Of a DNA stretch of 33,936 nt, positions 8,287-17,054 are shown piece after piece. This DNA comes from Mesorhizobium sp. Lineage in GTDB: Bacteria > Pseudomonadota > Alphaproteobacteria > Rhizobiales > Rhizobiaceae. Numbering within the stretch: the stretch's first letter is position 1; each line of letters opens with the position of its first letter. The notes under the pieces are model-generated. The model was given only the letters and a program-made list of their open reading frames with translations, searched no databases and was not told where the DNA came from. The translations under genes were made by a program, and so were the position numbers. The stretch lies in the NCBI RefSeq assembly GCF_017306585.1, contig NZ_JAFKIC010000163.1:1-33936 (forward strand), read 5' to 3'.

Positions 8287-8937
8287 ATGCGGGTAGCAAT
8301 CATCGACTACGGTTCGGGCAATCTGCGCTCGGCCACCAAGGCCTTCGAACGCGCCGCGCGCGAAGCCGGCATAGAGGCGCAGATCGACCTGACGGCCGAC
8401 GCCGACCGGGTGCGCACAGCCGACCGCGTCGTGCTGCCCGGCGTCGGCGCCTATGCCGATTGCGCGGCCGGCCTGCGCGCGGTCGACGGCATGTGGGAAG
8501 CGGTCGAGGACGTCGCTGTTCGTAAGGGGCGGCCGTTCCTGGGCATCTGCGTCGGCATGCAATTGATGTCCGGTCGCGGGCTGGAGAAGACCATCACCAA
8601 CGGCTTTGGCTGGATATCGGGCGACGTCAAGGAGATCACGCCGGCCGATCCCGCGCTGAAAATCCCGCAGATCGGCTGGAACACCATCGAACTCAGGCGC
8701 GAGCACCCGCTCTTTGCCGGCATTCCGACAGGACCTGCGGGGCTGCACGCCTATTTCGTCCACTCCTATCATCTCGATGCGCTCAAGGCGGACGAGGTTC
8801 TGGCCGTCGCCGACTATGGCGGTCCGGTGACCGCCGCCGTTACCCGCGACAACCTCGCCGGCACGCAGTTCCATCCGGAAAAGAGCCAGACGCTTGGCCT
8901 GGCGCTGATCACCAATTTCCTGAGATGGAGGCCGTGA
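8287..8937 (+). CDS. hisH: imidazole glycerol phosphate synthase, glutaminase subunit HisH
   Basis: A 216-residue class I glutamine amidotransferase that releases ammonia for HisF. The nucleophile is C88 in [10 protein letters not shown], and the His/Glu of the triad are H196 and E198 in FHPEKSQ. The N-terminal [11 protein letters not shown] is typical of HisH. Length is normal. The stop overlaps the start of a 27-codon ORF that leads into hisA. It works as a heterodimer with the product of hisF, three genes on. Confidence 0.97.
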   Translation: MRVAIIDYGSGNLRSATKAFERAAREAGIEAQIDLTADADRVRTADRVVLPGVGAYADCAAGLRAVDGMWEAVEDVAVRKGRPFLGICVGMQLMSGRGLEKTITNGFGWISGDVKEITPADPALKIPQIGWNTIELRREHPLFAGIPTGPAGLHAYFVHSYHLDALKADEVLAVADYGGPVTAAVTRDNLAGTQFHPEKSQTLGLALITNFLRWRP

Positions 8938-9020
8938 TGAGCCACTCGCGCCGGACGATGGCGCTGTCCCTCATTGGCAATTCTGGCGCCCAGGCTTTCA
9001 AGGAGCGCAGCGCAGCATGA
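8937..9020 (+). CDS. 27-codon ORF coupled to hisH and hisA
   Basis: A short frame starts with ATG at 8937, overlapping the hisH TGA in an ATGA, and ends with a TGA at 9018-9020 that overlaps the hisA ATG at 9017 in another ATGA. The predicted peptide is basic ([19 protein letters not shown], then FKERSAA) with no recognised family. The hisA ribosome-binding site AAGGAG (9000-9005) lies inside it. It could let ribosomes pass from hisH to hisA, or be the remnant of a lost gene. The coordinates are certain; translation is not shown. Confidence 0.4.
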   Translation: MSHSRRTMALSLIGNSGAQAFKERSAA

Positions 9021-9766
9021 TCCTGTTTCCCGCCATCGACCTCAAGGACGGCAAATGCGTGCGCCTCAAGCACGGCGACATGGCGACCGCGACCATTTAC
9101 AACGATGATCCCGCCGCGCAGGCTAGGGCTTTCGAGGATCAGGGCTTTGAATGGCTGCACGTGGTCGACCTCAACGGCGCCTTCAAGGGCCAAAGCGTCA
9201 ACAGTGCCGCGGTCGGCGCCATCCTCAAGGCGACGAAGAACCCGGTGCAGCTCGGTGGCGGCATCCGCACGCTCGAACAGATTGAGGACTGGCTCGACCG
9301 GGGGCTTGCCCGCGTCATCCTGGGCACCGTGGCGGTGCGCGATCCAGACCTCGTCAAACAGGCCTGCAAGGCTTTCCCGGGCAAGATCGCCGTCGGCATC
9401 GACGCCAAGGGGGGCAAGGTGGCCGTCGAGGGCTGGGCCGAGGCCTCCAGCCTCGGCGTCGTCGAACTGGCGAGGAAATTCGAGGGCGCCGGCGTCGCCG
9501 CCATCATCTACACCGATATCGACCGTGACGGCGTGCTGACCGGCATCAACTGGGATGCCACCATCGATCTCGCCGAGGCCGTGTCGATCCCGGTCATCGC
9601 CTCGGGCGGGCTCGCCTCGATCGCCGATATCGTGCGCATGACCATGCCGGACGCGCAAAAGCTCGAGGGCGCGATATCGGGCCGCGCGCTCTATGACGGC
9701 CGCATCGATCCGGCCGAGGCGCTGGCGGTCCTGCAAGGCCGGGCAGCAATGGAGGCGCGGCCGTGA
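9017..9766 (+). CDS. hisA: ProFAR isomerase HisA
   Basis: A 249-residue (beta/alpha)8-barrel enzyme that opens the ribose of ProFAR by an Amadori rearrangement to give PRFAR, the substrate of HisFH. The catalytic acid/base is D8 in [12 protein letters not shown], and a second Asp lies in YTDIDRDG. The phosphate-binding glycine stretches QLGGGIR and ASGGLAS are present. The AAGGAG site at 9000-9005 supports the ATG at 9017. The stop overlaps the GTG start of the arginase-fold gene. Confidence 0.97.
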   Translation: MILFPAIDLKDGKCVRLKHGDMATATIYNDDPAAQARAFEDQGFEWLHVVDLNGAFKGQSVNSAAVGAILKATKNPVQLGGGIRTLEQIEDWLDRGLARVILGTVAVRDPDLVKQACKAFPGKIAVGIDAKGGKVAVEGWAEASSLGVVELARKFEGAGVAAIIYTDIDRDGVLTGINWDATIDLAEAVSIPVIASGGLASIADIVRMTMPDAQKLEGAISGRALYDGRIDPAEALAVLQGRAAMEARP

Positions 9767-10599
9767 ACATCACCATCATCCTGGCCTCCTATGACAGTGG
9801 CCACTATCACGGCGGCATGGGCCAGGGCCCGGATGCGCTGATCGCGGGCGGTCTCGTCGACGCGCTGACCATGGCCGGCCATGACGTGACCGTCCAGGAC
9901 ATCGGCAAGGTCGGCGACGCCCAGGAGCGCGAGATCGCCACTGGTTTCGCCGTCTGCAACGCCGTCTCGGGCGAGGTCCGCATTGCCCGTGACCGGGGCC
10001 GGTTTCCCATCGTGCTTGCCGGAAACTGCCTGACATCGGCCGGCGCGGTCGCCGGCGAAGGGGCCGATGCCATCATCTGGGCCGACCAGCATGGCGACCT
10101 CAACACGCCCGAAACCTCCATATACGGCTTTCTCGACGGCATGGCGCTGTCGACGGTGCTCGGCCTGTGCTGGCGCCCGATGGCCGGGGCCATCCCGGGT
10201 TTCCAGCCGATCGATCCCTCGCGCTGCGTCCTCGTCAACGCGCGCGATCTCGACCCGGCCGAGGAAAAACTTCTCCAGACCTTGCCGGTCATCCGCACCG
10301 AATGTCCAGGCGTGGCGCGCGCGACGGAGACATTGCAGGCCGCCGGCGCCAGGCGCGTGCACATGCATCTCGATCTCGACGTGCATGACCCCAAGGAATT
10401 GCAGGCCAACCGTTACGTCACTCCTGGCGGGCCGAACCCGGAGCAACTGCGCGATGCGGCCTGCGCCATGGCGCTTGCCGTGCCGATCGTCGGCATCACC
10501 GTGTCCGCCTACGACCCGGCCTTCGACGCCCAGGCCGACGTGCCGCCGCTGGTCGGCCAGCTGCTCAACGATCTCATCGCCACGATAGAGGGCCGCTGA
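9763..10599 (+). CDS. arginase-fold (ureohydrolase-like) protein with altered metal site
   Basis: A 278-residue member of the arginase/agmatinase/formiminoglutamase superfamily. Most manganese ligands are visible: D108-x-H110-x-D112 in ADQHGDLN, and D204 and D206 in HLDLDVHDP. The first ligand motif, usually GGDHS or GGNHS, reads AGNCLTS, so C89 replaces the histidine. The late Glu of the usual EVSP-type motif is also absent (VSAYDP). The GTG at 9763 overlaps the hisA stop and has a GGAGG site at 9751-9755; the stop shares one base with the hisF ATG. It is therefore tightly coupled inside the histidine operon, between hisA and hisF. The substrate is unknown. Activity on a guanidino or formimino compound, or a non-catalytic role, are both possible. 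Confidence 0.8.
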   Translation: MNITIILASYDSGHYHGGMGQGPDALIAGGLVDALTMAGHDVTVQDIGKVGDAQEREIATGFAVCNAVSGEVRIARDRGRFPIVLAGNCLTSAGAVAGEGADAIIWADQHGDLNTPETSIYGFLDGMALSTVLGLCWRPMAGAIPGFQPIDPSRCVLVNARDLDPAEEKLLQTLPVIRTECPGVARATETLQAAGARRVHMHLDLDVHDPKELQANRYVTPGGPNPEQLRDAACAMALAVPIVGITVSAYDPAFDAQADVPPLVGQLLNDLIATIEGR

Positions 10600-11390
10600 T
10601 GCTGAAGGCCCGCGTCATCCCCTGTCTCGACGTCAAGGACGGCCGTGTCGTCAAGGGCGTCAATTTCGTCGACCTCATCGACGCCGGCGACCCGGTCGAG
10701 GCGGCCAAGGCCTATGACGCGGCCGGCGCCGACGAACTATGCTTCCTCGACATCACCGCGTCGTCGGACAACCGCGAAACCATTTTCGACGTCATCGCCC
10801 GCACCGCCGAGCAATGCTTCATGCCGTTGACCGTAGGCGGCGGCGTGCGCCAGGTCGCCGATATCAGGAAGCTGCTGCTGGCCGGCGCCGACAAGGTGTC
10901 GATCAACACGGCGGCGGTGAAGAACCCGGATTTCGTCGCGGAAGCCGCCGACAAATTCGGCAACCAGTGCATCGTCGTGGCCATTGACGCCAAGAAGGTG
11001 TCCGGGCCGGGTGAGGCCGCTCGCTGGGAGATTTTCACCCATGGCGGGCGCGAGAAGACTGGCATCGACGCGGTCGAATTCGCCCGTAAAATGGTCGATC
11101 GCGGCGCCGGCGAGATCCTTTTGACCTCGATGGACCGCGACGGCACCAAGGCCGGCTACGACATCGCCCTGACGCGTGCGATCGCTGACGCAGTGCGCGC
11201 GCCGGTCATCGCTTCGGGCGGCGTCGGCACGCTGGACCACATGGTCGAGGGCATTCGTGACGGCCATGCCGGCGCTGTGCTGGCGGCCTCGATCTTCCAT
11301 TTCGGCACCTACACGATCGCCCAGGCCAAGGCGCACATGGCCGCAGCTGGCCTGCCGATGCGGCTGGACTCGTCGGCTGATCGGCCCTAG
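10599..11390 (+). CDS. hisF: imidazole glycerol phosphate synthase, cyclase subunit HisF
   Basis: A 263-residue (beta/alpha)8-barrel that closes the imidazole ring, using ammonia from HisH, to give imidazole glycerol phosphate and AICAR. The catalytic aspartates are D11 in [10 protein letters not shown] and the one in [16 protein letters not shown] and IASGGVG are phosphate-binding stretches. Length is normal for the family. The start overlaps the stop of the arginase-fold gene by one base (TGATG). Confidence 0.97.
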   Translation: MLKARVIPCLDVKDGRVVKGVNFVDLIDAGDPVEAAKAYDAAGADELCFLDITASSDNRETIFDVIARTAEQCFMPLTVGGGVRQVADIRKLLLAGADKVSINTAAVKNPDFVAEAADKFGNQCIVVAIDAKKVSGPGEAARWEIFTHGGREKTGIDAVEFARKMVDRGAGEILLTSMDRDGTKAGYDIALTRAIADAVRAPVIASGGVGTLDHMVEGIRDGHAGAVLAASIFHFGTYTIAQAKAHMAAAGLPMRLDSSADRP

Positions 11391-11425
11391 AGGCATTCCG
11401 GCTAAGAAAAAAGGCCTTGGACGCC

Positions 11426-11749
11426 ATGGCGGGATTTTCGCTCTCCGATCTGGAGACAATCATCAGAGAACGCGCCGATTCCGGCGACCCTGACTCGTGG
11501 ACGGCGAAACTGTTCGCGCGCGGCATCGACAAGGCGGCGCAGAAGCTTGGCGAAGAGGCTGTCGAGACGGTGATTGCCGCTGTCAAGGCCGACAGGCAAG
11601 GCCTCGTTTCGGAAAGCGCCGATCTTATATATCATTGGCTTGTCGTTCTCGGCATCTCGGGGGTGCCGTTGAGCGACGTGCTCAAGGAGCTCGAAAGCCG
11701 CACCGGGCGTTCGGGCATCTCCGAGAAGGCGTCGCGGCCGAAGGGCTGA
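11426..11749 (+). CDS. hisE: phosphoribosyl-ATP pyrophosphohydrolase HisE
   Basis: A 107-residue all-helical pyrophosphohydrolase that converts phosphoribosyl-ATP to phosphoribosyl-AMP, the second reaction of the pathway. The MazG-like metal-binding residues are in [13 protein letters not shown] and [11 protein letters not shown]. It is not fused to HisI, whose gene is not in this window. A TTG at 11417 could add three residues, but the ATG at 11426 gives the usual [10 protein letters not shown] start. It lies 35 bases after hisF. Confidence 0.95.
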   Translation: MAGFSLSDLETIIRERADSGDPDSWTAKLFARGIDKAAQKLGEEAVETVIAAVKADRQGLVSESADLIYHWLVVLGISGVPLSDVLKELESRTGRSGISEKASRPKG

Positions 11750-11773
11750 CCGCGAGGGAGGACAGGAAGCTCG

Positions 11774-12733
11774 ATGGACCAGCTCGCGCCGACCGAGAAA
11801 TATTCCCCCTTTCGTTTCTTCTCCGCCGAGCAATGGTCGCAGTTCCGCGCCGACACGCCGCTGACGCTGAGCGACGATGAATTCCGCCGCCTGCGCTCGC
11901 TCAACGACCCGGTCGATCTTGCGGAGGTCGAGCGGATTTACCTGTCGCTGTCGCGGCTTTTGTCGGCGCATGTCGAGGCGAGCCAGCTCTTGTTCCGGCA
12001 GCGCCAGGCCTTCTTCAACGCGGTCGACGTGGTCAAGACGCCTTTCATCATCGGCATTGCCGGTTCCGTCGCGGTCGGCAAATCGACCACGGCCCGCGTG
12101 CTGAAGGAGCTTCTGACGCGCTGGCCGTCGAGCCCGAAGGTCGATCTCATCACCACGGACGGCTTCCTCCTGCCAAACGAAGTCCTGCGTCGCGAAAACC
12201 TGATGGAACGCAAGGGCTTTCCCGACAGCTACGATGTCGGCGCGCTGCTGCGCTTCCTCTCGGGCATCAAGTCGGCGCAGCGCGATGTCCGCGCGCCGGT
12301 CTATTCCCACCTCACCTATGATGTCATCCCCGGCGAGTTCGTCACCATCGACCGGCCCGACATCCTGATCTTCGAGGGCATCAATGTGCTGCAGCCCGGC
12401 AAGCTGCCGCAGGACGGCAAGATCGTGCCTTTCCTGTCCGACTTCTTCGACTTCGCCATCTATATCGACGCCGACGAGAAGCTGATCCACCAGTGGTATA
12501 TCTCCCGCTTCATGCGGCTGCGCGAGACGGCGTTCCGCAATCCGGACTCCTTCTTCCACCGCTACTCGCAGCTGTCAGAGGATGCGGCCAAGGCGATCGC
12601 CGAGGGCCTGTGGACCAACATCAATCTGAAAAACCTGCGCGAAAACATCCTGCCGACGCGTGCTCGCGCCGACCTGATCCTGCGCAAGGGCGCCGACCAC
12701 CTGATCGAGGAAGTGGCGCTGCGCAAGCTTTGA
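11774..12733 (+). CDS. coaA: type I pantothenate kinase CoaA
   Basis: A 319-residue prokaryotic type I pantothenate kinase, which phosphorylates pantothenate in the first and usually rate-limiting step of coenzyme A synthesis. The P-loop is [10 protein letters not shown] near residues 95-104, followed by TTDGFLLPN and the KGFPDSYD stretch of this family. Bacterial members are usually feedback-inhibited by CoA. A GGGAGGA site precedes the ATG. It follows hisE by 24 bases, so it is probably the last gene of the histidine transcript, an order common in Hyphomicrobiales. Confidence 0.97.
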   Translation: MDQLAPTEKYSPFRFFSAEQWSQFRADTPLTLSDDEFRRLRSLNDPVDLAEVERIYLSLSRLLSAHVEASQLLFRQRQAFFNAVDVVKTPFIIGIAGSVAVGKSTTARVLKELLTRWPSSPKVDLITTDGFLLPNEVLRRENLMERKGFPDSYDVGALLRFLSGIKSAQRDVRAPVYSHLTYDVIPGEFVTIDRPDILIFEGINVLQPGKLPQDGKIVPFLSDFFDFAIYIDADEKLIHQWYISRFMRLRETAFRNPDSFFHRYSQLSEDAAKAIAEGLWTNINLKNLRENILPTRARADLILRKGADHLIEEVALRKL

Positions 12734-12830
12734 AGTCTAGGCTGCGTTCAACTGCCAGTTAGAACGGCCTTAACTCACCGTTTGCTACATGTCCTGCTTG
12801 ACTGCTGCTTTGGTGGTGAGGATCGCGGCC

Positions 12831-14432
12831 ATGGACGCGCCATTCGTTGCTTCCGACGAACCGGTCGGCTTGCGGTCCGTCAGCACCGTACCGGCTGGCC
12901 GTCTCGTCTGGCCGGTCATCGTCACGCTGTTGATTGCCGCCTATGCGGTCCTTGCCTCCTTCCTTGTGCTGCCCGGCAATGTCGACGTGTCCTGGCTGCT
13001 GACGATCGGCGAACGCGTGCTCGACGGCGAGCGCCTTTCGGTCGACATCATCGAGGTCAACCCGGCCTTTTCGATCTGGCTCTATCTGCCCTTCGTGCTG
13101 CTCGAGCGGCTGACCGGCCTGCCGGCCGAGTTTTGGGTGAGCGCCGGCGTGGCCGCCCTGGCGATTGCCTCGGTCTGGTACTCGGCGCGCATTGTAGCGC
13201 GTTCGGATCAAACGCTGAAACCTCACATCTGGATGGTTCCGGCCGCGGTTTTCTTCGTGCTGTTCCTGTTTCCCGTCGATTTCGGCCAGCGCGAACAGAT
13301 AGCCGTGATCATGCTGCTGCCATGGCTAGCCCTGTTTTCGGCCCGCGACCGGACTATCGATTTCGACGCCGGCAGTCTGGCCGAGCGGATCGTCGCCGGC
13401 GTGGGCGCCGGCATCTTCGTCATGATCAAGCCGCCCTACAGCGTTCTTGCCCTGGCTTTGCCGGCGCTGGTCGTCGCGCTGAGGCGGCGTTCGCTGCATC
13501 CGCTTTTCACGGCCGAGAATGTCATCGGGGCTATCCTTACCCTGGCCTATCTCGCCGCGCTCGCCGTGTTCATGCAGCCTTTCTTCACCGACGTGATGCC
13601 GTTGCTGCGTCAGGTCTATCTGCCGATGCGCATGTCAACGGTCGACGTGCTGATGCTGTGGCAGGTGACGATGTTCGTGGCCATGACGGTCGCCACGCTG
13701 GCCATGGCCTATCCCGGCGGGCCTGATCGCCATGCCGGGATAATGCTGCTGGCGGGAGCCGCCTATATCCCGGCCTTCGTCATCATGGGCAAGGGCTGGA
13801 CCTATCAGGCGATACCGTTCCTGACGCTGGGCGTGCTGGCGCTGATGCTGCAATATAGCAGGCTGAGGCCGTTCCGAAGCCTGCCGCTGCCGGTCAAGGC
13901 GGGCGCTGCCCTCGGCCTGTTTTCGATCGTGCTGTTGACGGCGTTGCAGCAAGGGCTCGCCTATACGCAGCCACGCCGCAACCTCGATGCGGCGACCGCC
14001 GCGATCGTGCGCGCGGTCGATCATCCCACCATGATCTCGATCGCTTCGCAGCTGCAGTTCAGCAACCCGCTCACCCGCATGGCGGGCGGCCGCTTCGTGG
14101 GGCGCCAGCAATCCGGCTGGATGATCAACGACGCCGCGATATTGATGGCGATCGAACCCGATCCGGAGGTGCGCCAGGCCCTGGCGGATCTCAGGCAAAA
14201 GTATACGGCCTCTATCGCGGATGAACTCGCGGCCAAACGGCCCGATATCATCATCGACGATGGAACGACCGGACCGCGTCCGCCGGTGCTGCTGAACCTG
14301 AAGGACCAGCCCACCGTGCCGTCCCTGCACGACGCTCCGGCGATCGCGCAAGTGCTGCGAAACTATCGCCTTCTGCACCAAAGTCCTTCGGTGACGGTGT
14401 TCATCCGCGCCGACATCGCCGATCGCGGCTGA
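12831..14432 (+). CDS. multi-pass membrane protein, GT-C glycosyltransferase-like
   Basis: A 533-residue integral membrane protein with roughly ten hydrophobic segments in the first two thirds and a soluble C-terminal part of about 150 residues. After the first segment it reads NVDVSWLLTIGERVLDGERL followed by an EVNPAF stretch; an Asp in this first periplasmic loop is a hallmark of GT-C enzymes, which move sugars from polyprenyl-phosphate donors. The C-terminal part includes GRFVGRQQSGWMI and RPDIIIDD. I cannot name donor or acceptor. The ATG at 12831 has a GTGAGGA site eight bases upstream and is preferred over an ATG at 12789. The gene is monocistronic, 97 bases after coaA, and convergent with the protease gene. 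Confidence 0.75.
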   Translation: MDAPFVASDEPVGLRSVSTVPAGRLVWPVIVTLLIAAYAVLASFLVLPGNVDVSWLLTIGERVLDGERLSVDIIEVNPAFSIWLYLPFVLLERLTGLPAEFWVSAGVAALAIASVWYSARIVARSDQTLKPHIWMVPAAVFFVLFLFPVDFGQREQIAVIMLLPWLALFSARDRTIDFDAGSLAERIVAGVGAGIFVMIKPPYSVLALALPALVVALRRRSLHPLFTAENVIGAILTLAYLAALAVFMQPFFTDVMPLLRQVYLPMRMSTVDVLMLWQVTMFVAMTVATLAMAYPGGPDRHAGIMLLAGAAYIPAFVIMGKGWTYQAIPFLTLGVLALMLQYSRLRPFRSLPLPVKAGAALGLFSIVLLTALQQGLAYTQPRRNLDAATAAIVRAVDHPTMISIASQLQFSNPLTRMAGGRFVGRQQSGWMINDAAILMAIEPDPEVRQALADLRQKYTASIADELAAKRPDIIIDDGTTGPRPPVLLNLKDQPTVPSLHDAPAIAQVLRNYRLLHQSPSVTVFIRADIADRG

Positions 14433-14454
14433 AGGCTAGCGTTCTCAAGCAAAA

Positions 14455-14485
14455 CCGGCCTGCCACCATTCGGGTGACGGGCCGG
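14455..14485 (-). terminator. strong hairpin between convergent genes, terminator of the DegP gene
   Basis: Thirteen-base arms with one mismatch and one G-T pair enclose a five-base loop (ATTCG). On the minus strand the stem is followed by TTTTGC, so it fits an intrinsic terminator for the protease gene; it may also stop transcripts from the left. Confidence 0.7.
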
Positions 14486-14500
14486 CTGCATCATCAGGTC

Positions 14501-16024
14501 TCAGCCGTTGGCGAACGGCACGGCGACATAGATCTGGCTGCCGTCGCGTTCGACCAGCAACAGCACCGACTTGCGGCCCGACTTGCTGGCCTGCGCGATT
14601 GCCTGCGTGACCTGCCTGGCGTTCTTCACCGGCGCCTGGTTGACGGCGACGATGATGTCGCCCGGCTGGATGCCGGCGGCGGCCGCCGCCTTGTCCGGAT
14701 TGACGCGGGCGACCACGGCGCCGTGCTCGTTGTCGGCAAGGTTCATCTGCTGGCGGATGTCGGGCGTGATATCCATCAGCCCGAGGCCGATGGCCGGCGC
14801 GCGCGAGCCCTGGTCGGCGCTCGGCGTGTCGGAATCACCGGCCGAAGCGGTCTTCACATCGTCGCTGTTGCGCCCGACGTCGACCGAGATCTGCATGGCC
14901 TTGCCCTTGCGCCACACATCGATCGATTCCTTGGCGCCGGGAGCGACATCGGCGACGGCCCGCGACAGGTCCTTCGGATCCTTCACGTCCTGTCCGGCGA
15001 AGGCGGTGATGACGTCGCCGGTCTGGACGCCGGCGCTGGCCGCGGGCGAGCCGTCATTGACCTGCGAGACCAGCGCGCCTCCGGCATGGTCGAGCCCGAT
15101 GGCGCTCGCCACGTCAGGCGTGACCGGCTGGATCTCGACGCCGAGATAGCCGTACTGGATCGAACCGTCCTTCATCAGCTTGGCGACCACTTTCTGGGCC
15201 TGGTCGGACGGTATGGCGAAGCCGACGCCGACGCTGCCGCCATTGGGCGAATAGATCGCCGTGTTGATGCCGACGACATCGCCATTCACATCCACCAGCG
15301 GCCCGCCCGAATTGCCGTGATTGATCGGGGCGTCGATCTGGATGAAATCGTCGAACGGCCCGCTGTGCAGGTCGCGGCCGCGCGCAGAGACGATGCCGGC
15401 GGTGACCGTGGTGCCGATGCCGAAGGGATTGCCGATCGCCAGCACCTGGTCGCCGGTCATCAGCTTGTCGGAATCGCCCCATTTGACCGTCGGCAGCGGC
15501 TTGTCGGCCTTGATCTTGAGCACTGCAAGGTCGTTCTTGGCGTCGCGGCCGACCAGCTTGGCGGGAAGTTCGGTTCCGTCATCGAGCGTCACCTTGATCG
15601 AGGAAGCGCCGTCGACGACGTGATTGTTGGTGACGATCGTGCCGTCGGCGCCGACGATGAAGCCTGAGCCCAGCGCCTCGGCGCGTTGCGCCTGCTGCGG
15701 CGGCGTCTGCGGAGCGGGCATGCCCTGGTCACCGAAGAACTGGCGGAAATACTGGTCGAAGGGCGAGTTGCCGAGAGGCATGCCGTCATCGGCGCTTGCC
15801 GGCTGCGCCTTCATGACGGTGGTGACCGTCACCACCGCCGGCTTGTCGGCGGCCACGATCGGCGCGAACGAGCCGTTGGGGGCGGTAACGCCGGCGACAG
15901 GGGTCATGGTCCCGGCCACGGCATGATTGGTCCTGACGACGGAAAAGGCGACAGGGCTGATGATGAGGGCGGCGCCCAGCAATGCGGCGACGCGATGTCT
16001 GCGAAGAATGTTGAGGGATGACAT
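14501..16024 (-). CDS. DegP/Do-family periplasmic serine endoprotease
   Basis: A 507-residue HtrA-type protease. The N-terminal hydrophobic segment VAALLGAALIISPVAFSVV acts as a signal peptide or anchor for export. The catalytic triad is H135 in TNNHVVD, D165 in KNDLAVLK and S239 in GNSGGPL. Two PDZ domains follow, the first opening with GYLGVEIQPV and the second with GLGLMDITPDI, as in Do/DegP; DegS has only one. A low-complexity stretch near residue 100 (PAPQTPPQQAQ) precedes the protease core. It should degrade or refold damaged envelope proteins. The start at 16024 is the only one that gives the signal peptide. I could not see a clear extracytoplasmic-sigma promoter upstream. Confidence 0.95.
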   Translation of the reverse strand: MSSLNILRRHRVAALLGAALIISPVAFSVVRTNHAVAGTMTPVAGVTAPNGSFAPIVAADKPAVVTVTTVMKAQPASADDGMPLGNSPFDQYFRQFFGDQGMPAPQTPPQQAQRAEALGSGFIVGADGTIVTNNHVVDGASSIKVTLDDGTELPAKLVGRDAKNDLAVLKIKADKPLPTVKWGDSDKLMTGDQVLAIGNPFGIGTTVTAGIVSARGRDLHSGPFDDFIQIDAPINHGNSGGPLVDVNGDVVGINTAIYSPNGGSVGVGFAIPSDQAQKVVAKLMKDGSIQYGYLGVEIQPVTPDVASAIGLDHAGGALVSQVNDGSPAASAGVQTGDVITAFAGQDVKDPKDLSRAVADVAPGAKESIDVWRKGKAMQISVDVGRNSDDVKTASAGDSDTPSADQGSRAPAIGLGLMDITPDIRQQMNLADNEHGAVVARVNPDKAAAAAGIQPGDIIVAVNQAPVKNARQVTQAIAQASKSGRKSVLLLVERDGSQIYVAVPFANG

Positions 16025-16280
16025 GGTCGTTGTCCGTGCGAGACATTGGGTTCGGCGCCGTGGCTGTCTGGGGAGGGAAACGGCCCATTCGGCGTATCGG
16101 CCGTCACGGCTGCCTGTCTCGCTTCATGCGGCGGCCGCTCAGGTCGATGAAACCGGAATCTAGGACGCGGATGCGGACGAATTAGGTTTTTTCGATTATA
16201 TTACAAAGATTTAATTCTGCGCGCAGGGTTGGTAATGTTTGGAGCGTAGGGCTTGCCCCGCCACAATGGCGCCGGCAAGC
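16025..16280. other. intergenic region upstream of the DegP gene
   Basis: This 256-base gap is GC-rich near the protease gene and turns AT-rich at about 16180-16220 (TTTTTTCGATTATATTAC). It must hold the promoter of the protease gene on the minus strand. I see no EcfG-type or other clear promoter pair and no convincing gene. Confidence 0.5.
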
Positions 16281-17054
16281 TCAAACGTCGCCGGCCTGCC
16301 CTATGTAAGCCCTTGCAATCTCTCGCATACGCTTGCCGTCGAAACTCGGCCCATGGCCGCCATGGCCGATGCAGACCGGCAGGTCGAGCAGGCGCTGCAT
16401 TGTGTCGACATAGGCGCTACGGTCGGAATCCGGCAGGCTGTCGATCAGCGTATCGTCATAAATGGCGTCGCCGCTAAACAACAAGCCATCGGCCTCGTCG
16501 AACAGCGCGATCGAATCCGGCGAATGCCCGGGCAGATGCAGCACGCGGAACTGGCGGTCGCCGAGATCGATAACGTCGCCTTCGTCGAGCGTCCGCGTCA
16601 GCGGCGCCGGCGGTATCCGGTAGTCGGCCGATTTCCAGCCCGGCTCGGGCAGTTTCGAGACCGCGCCTTCGAGGTCGTGGAACATGTAGGCGTAGGTCGC
16701 CGCGTCATCCATGGTCTCGAATTGCGCGGCGCTCATCCTCGGGCCCGCCCGCCACGGGAATTCGTGCAGCGAGCCGACATGGTCGAGATGGATATGGGTG
16801 GCGACGACCAGCAGCGGCTTGCCGGCGGGCGTCTCTATCAGCGGCGCCAGCGGACAGATGCCCATGCCGGTGTCGACCAGAAGGTCGGCGTCCTTGCCCG
16901 TGAAGTGCCAGATGTTGGCCCGTACATAATCGTGCACGAACGGCTCGGTAAGCATCGTCGTCCTGTCGTCGACGATGTGCTTGCTGAACCAATCCGGCAC
17001 GGACCGCGACATGGACATCGGATGCGCGCCCGGCATCAGGTGTGAGCCGGGCAT
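16281..17054 (-). CDS. metallo-beta-lactamase-fold hydrolase
   Basis: A 257-residue MBL-fold protein. The metal-binding signature THIHLDH is at residues 86-92 (H87, H89, D91, H92); later ligands are in LPGHSPDS, FSGDAIYDD and the C-terminal IGHGGHG. This group includes glyoxalase II-like thioesterases, lactonases and other hydrolases, and the substrate cannot be read from sequence. The ATG at 17054 shares one base with the stop of the phosphofructokinase gene (TGATG), so translation is probably coupled. ATGs at 17036, 17018 and 17012 are alternatives, and the methionine-rich N-terminus (MPGSHLMPGAHPMSMS) may not all be translated. Confidence 0.88.
   Translation of the reverse strand: MPGSHLMPGAHPMSMSRSVPDWFSKHIVDDRTTMLTEPFVHDYVRANIWHFTGKDADLLVDTGMGICPLAPLIETPAGKPLLVVATHIHLDHVGSLHEFPWRAGPRMSAAQFETMDDAATYAYMFHDLEGAVSKLPEPGWKSADYRIPPAPLTRTLDEGDVIDLGDRQFRVLHLPGHSPDSIALFDEADGLLFSGDAIYDDTLIDSLPDSDRSAYVDTMQRLLDLPVCIGHGGHGPSFDGKRMREIARAYIGQAGDV

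Noticed and set aside
14474-15667. Long plus-strand frame opposite the DegP-type protease
   Set aside because: The minus-strand product has a full catalytic triad and PDZ domains; this frame encodes a low-complexity Asp/Gly/Arg-rich product with no family resemblance.
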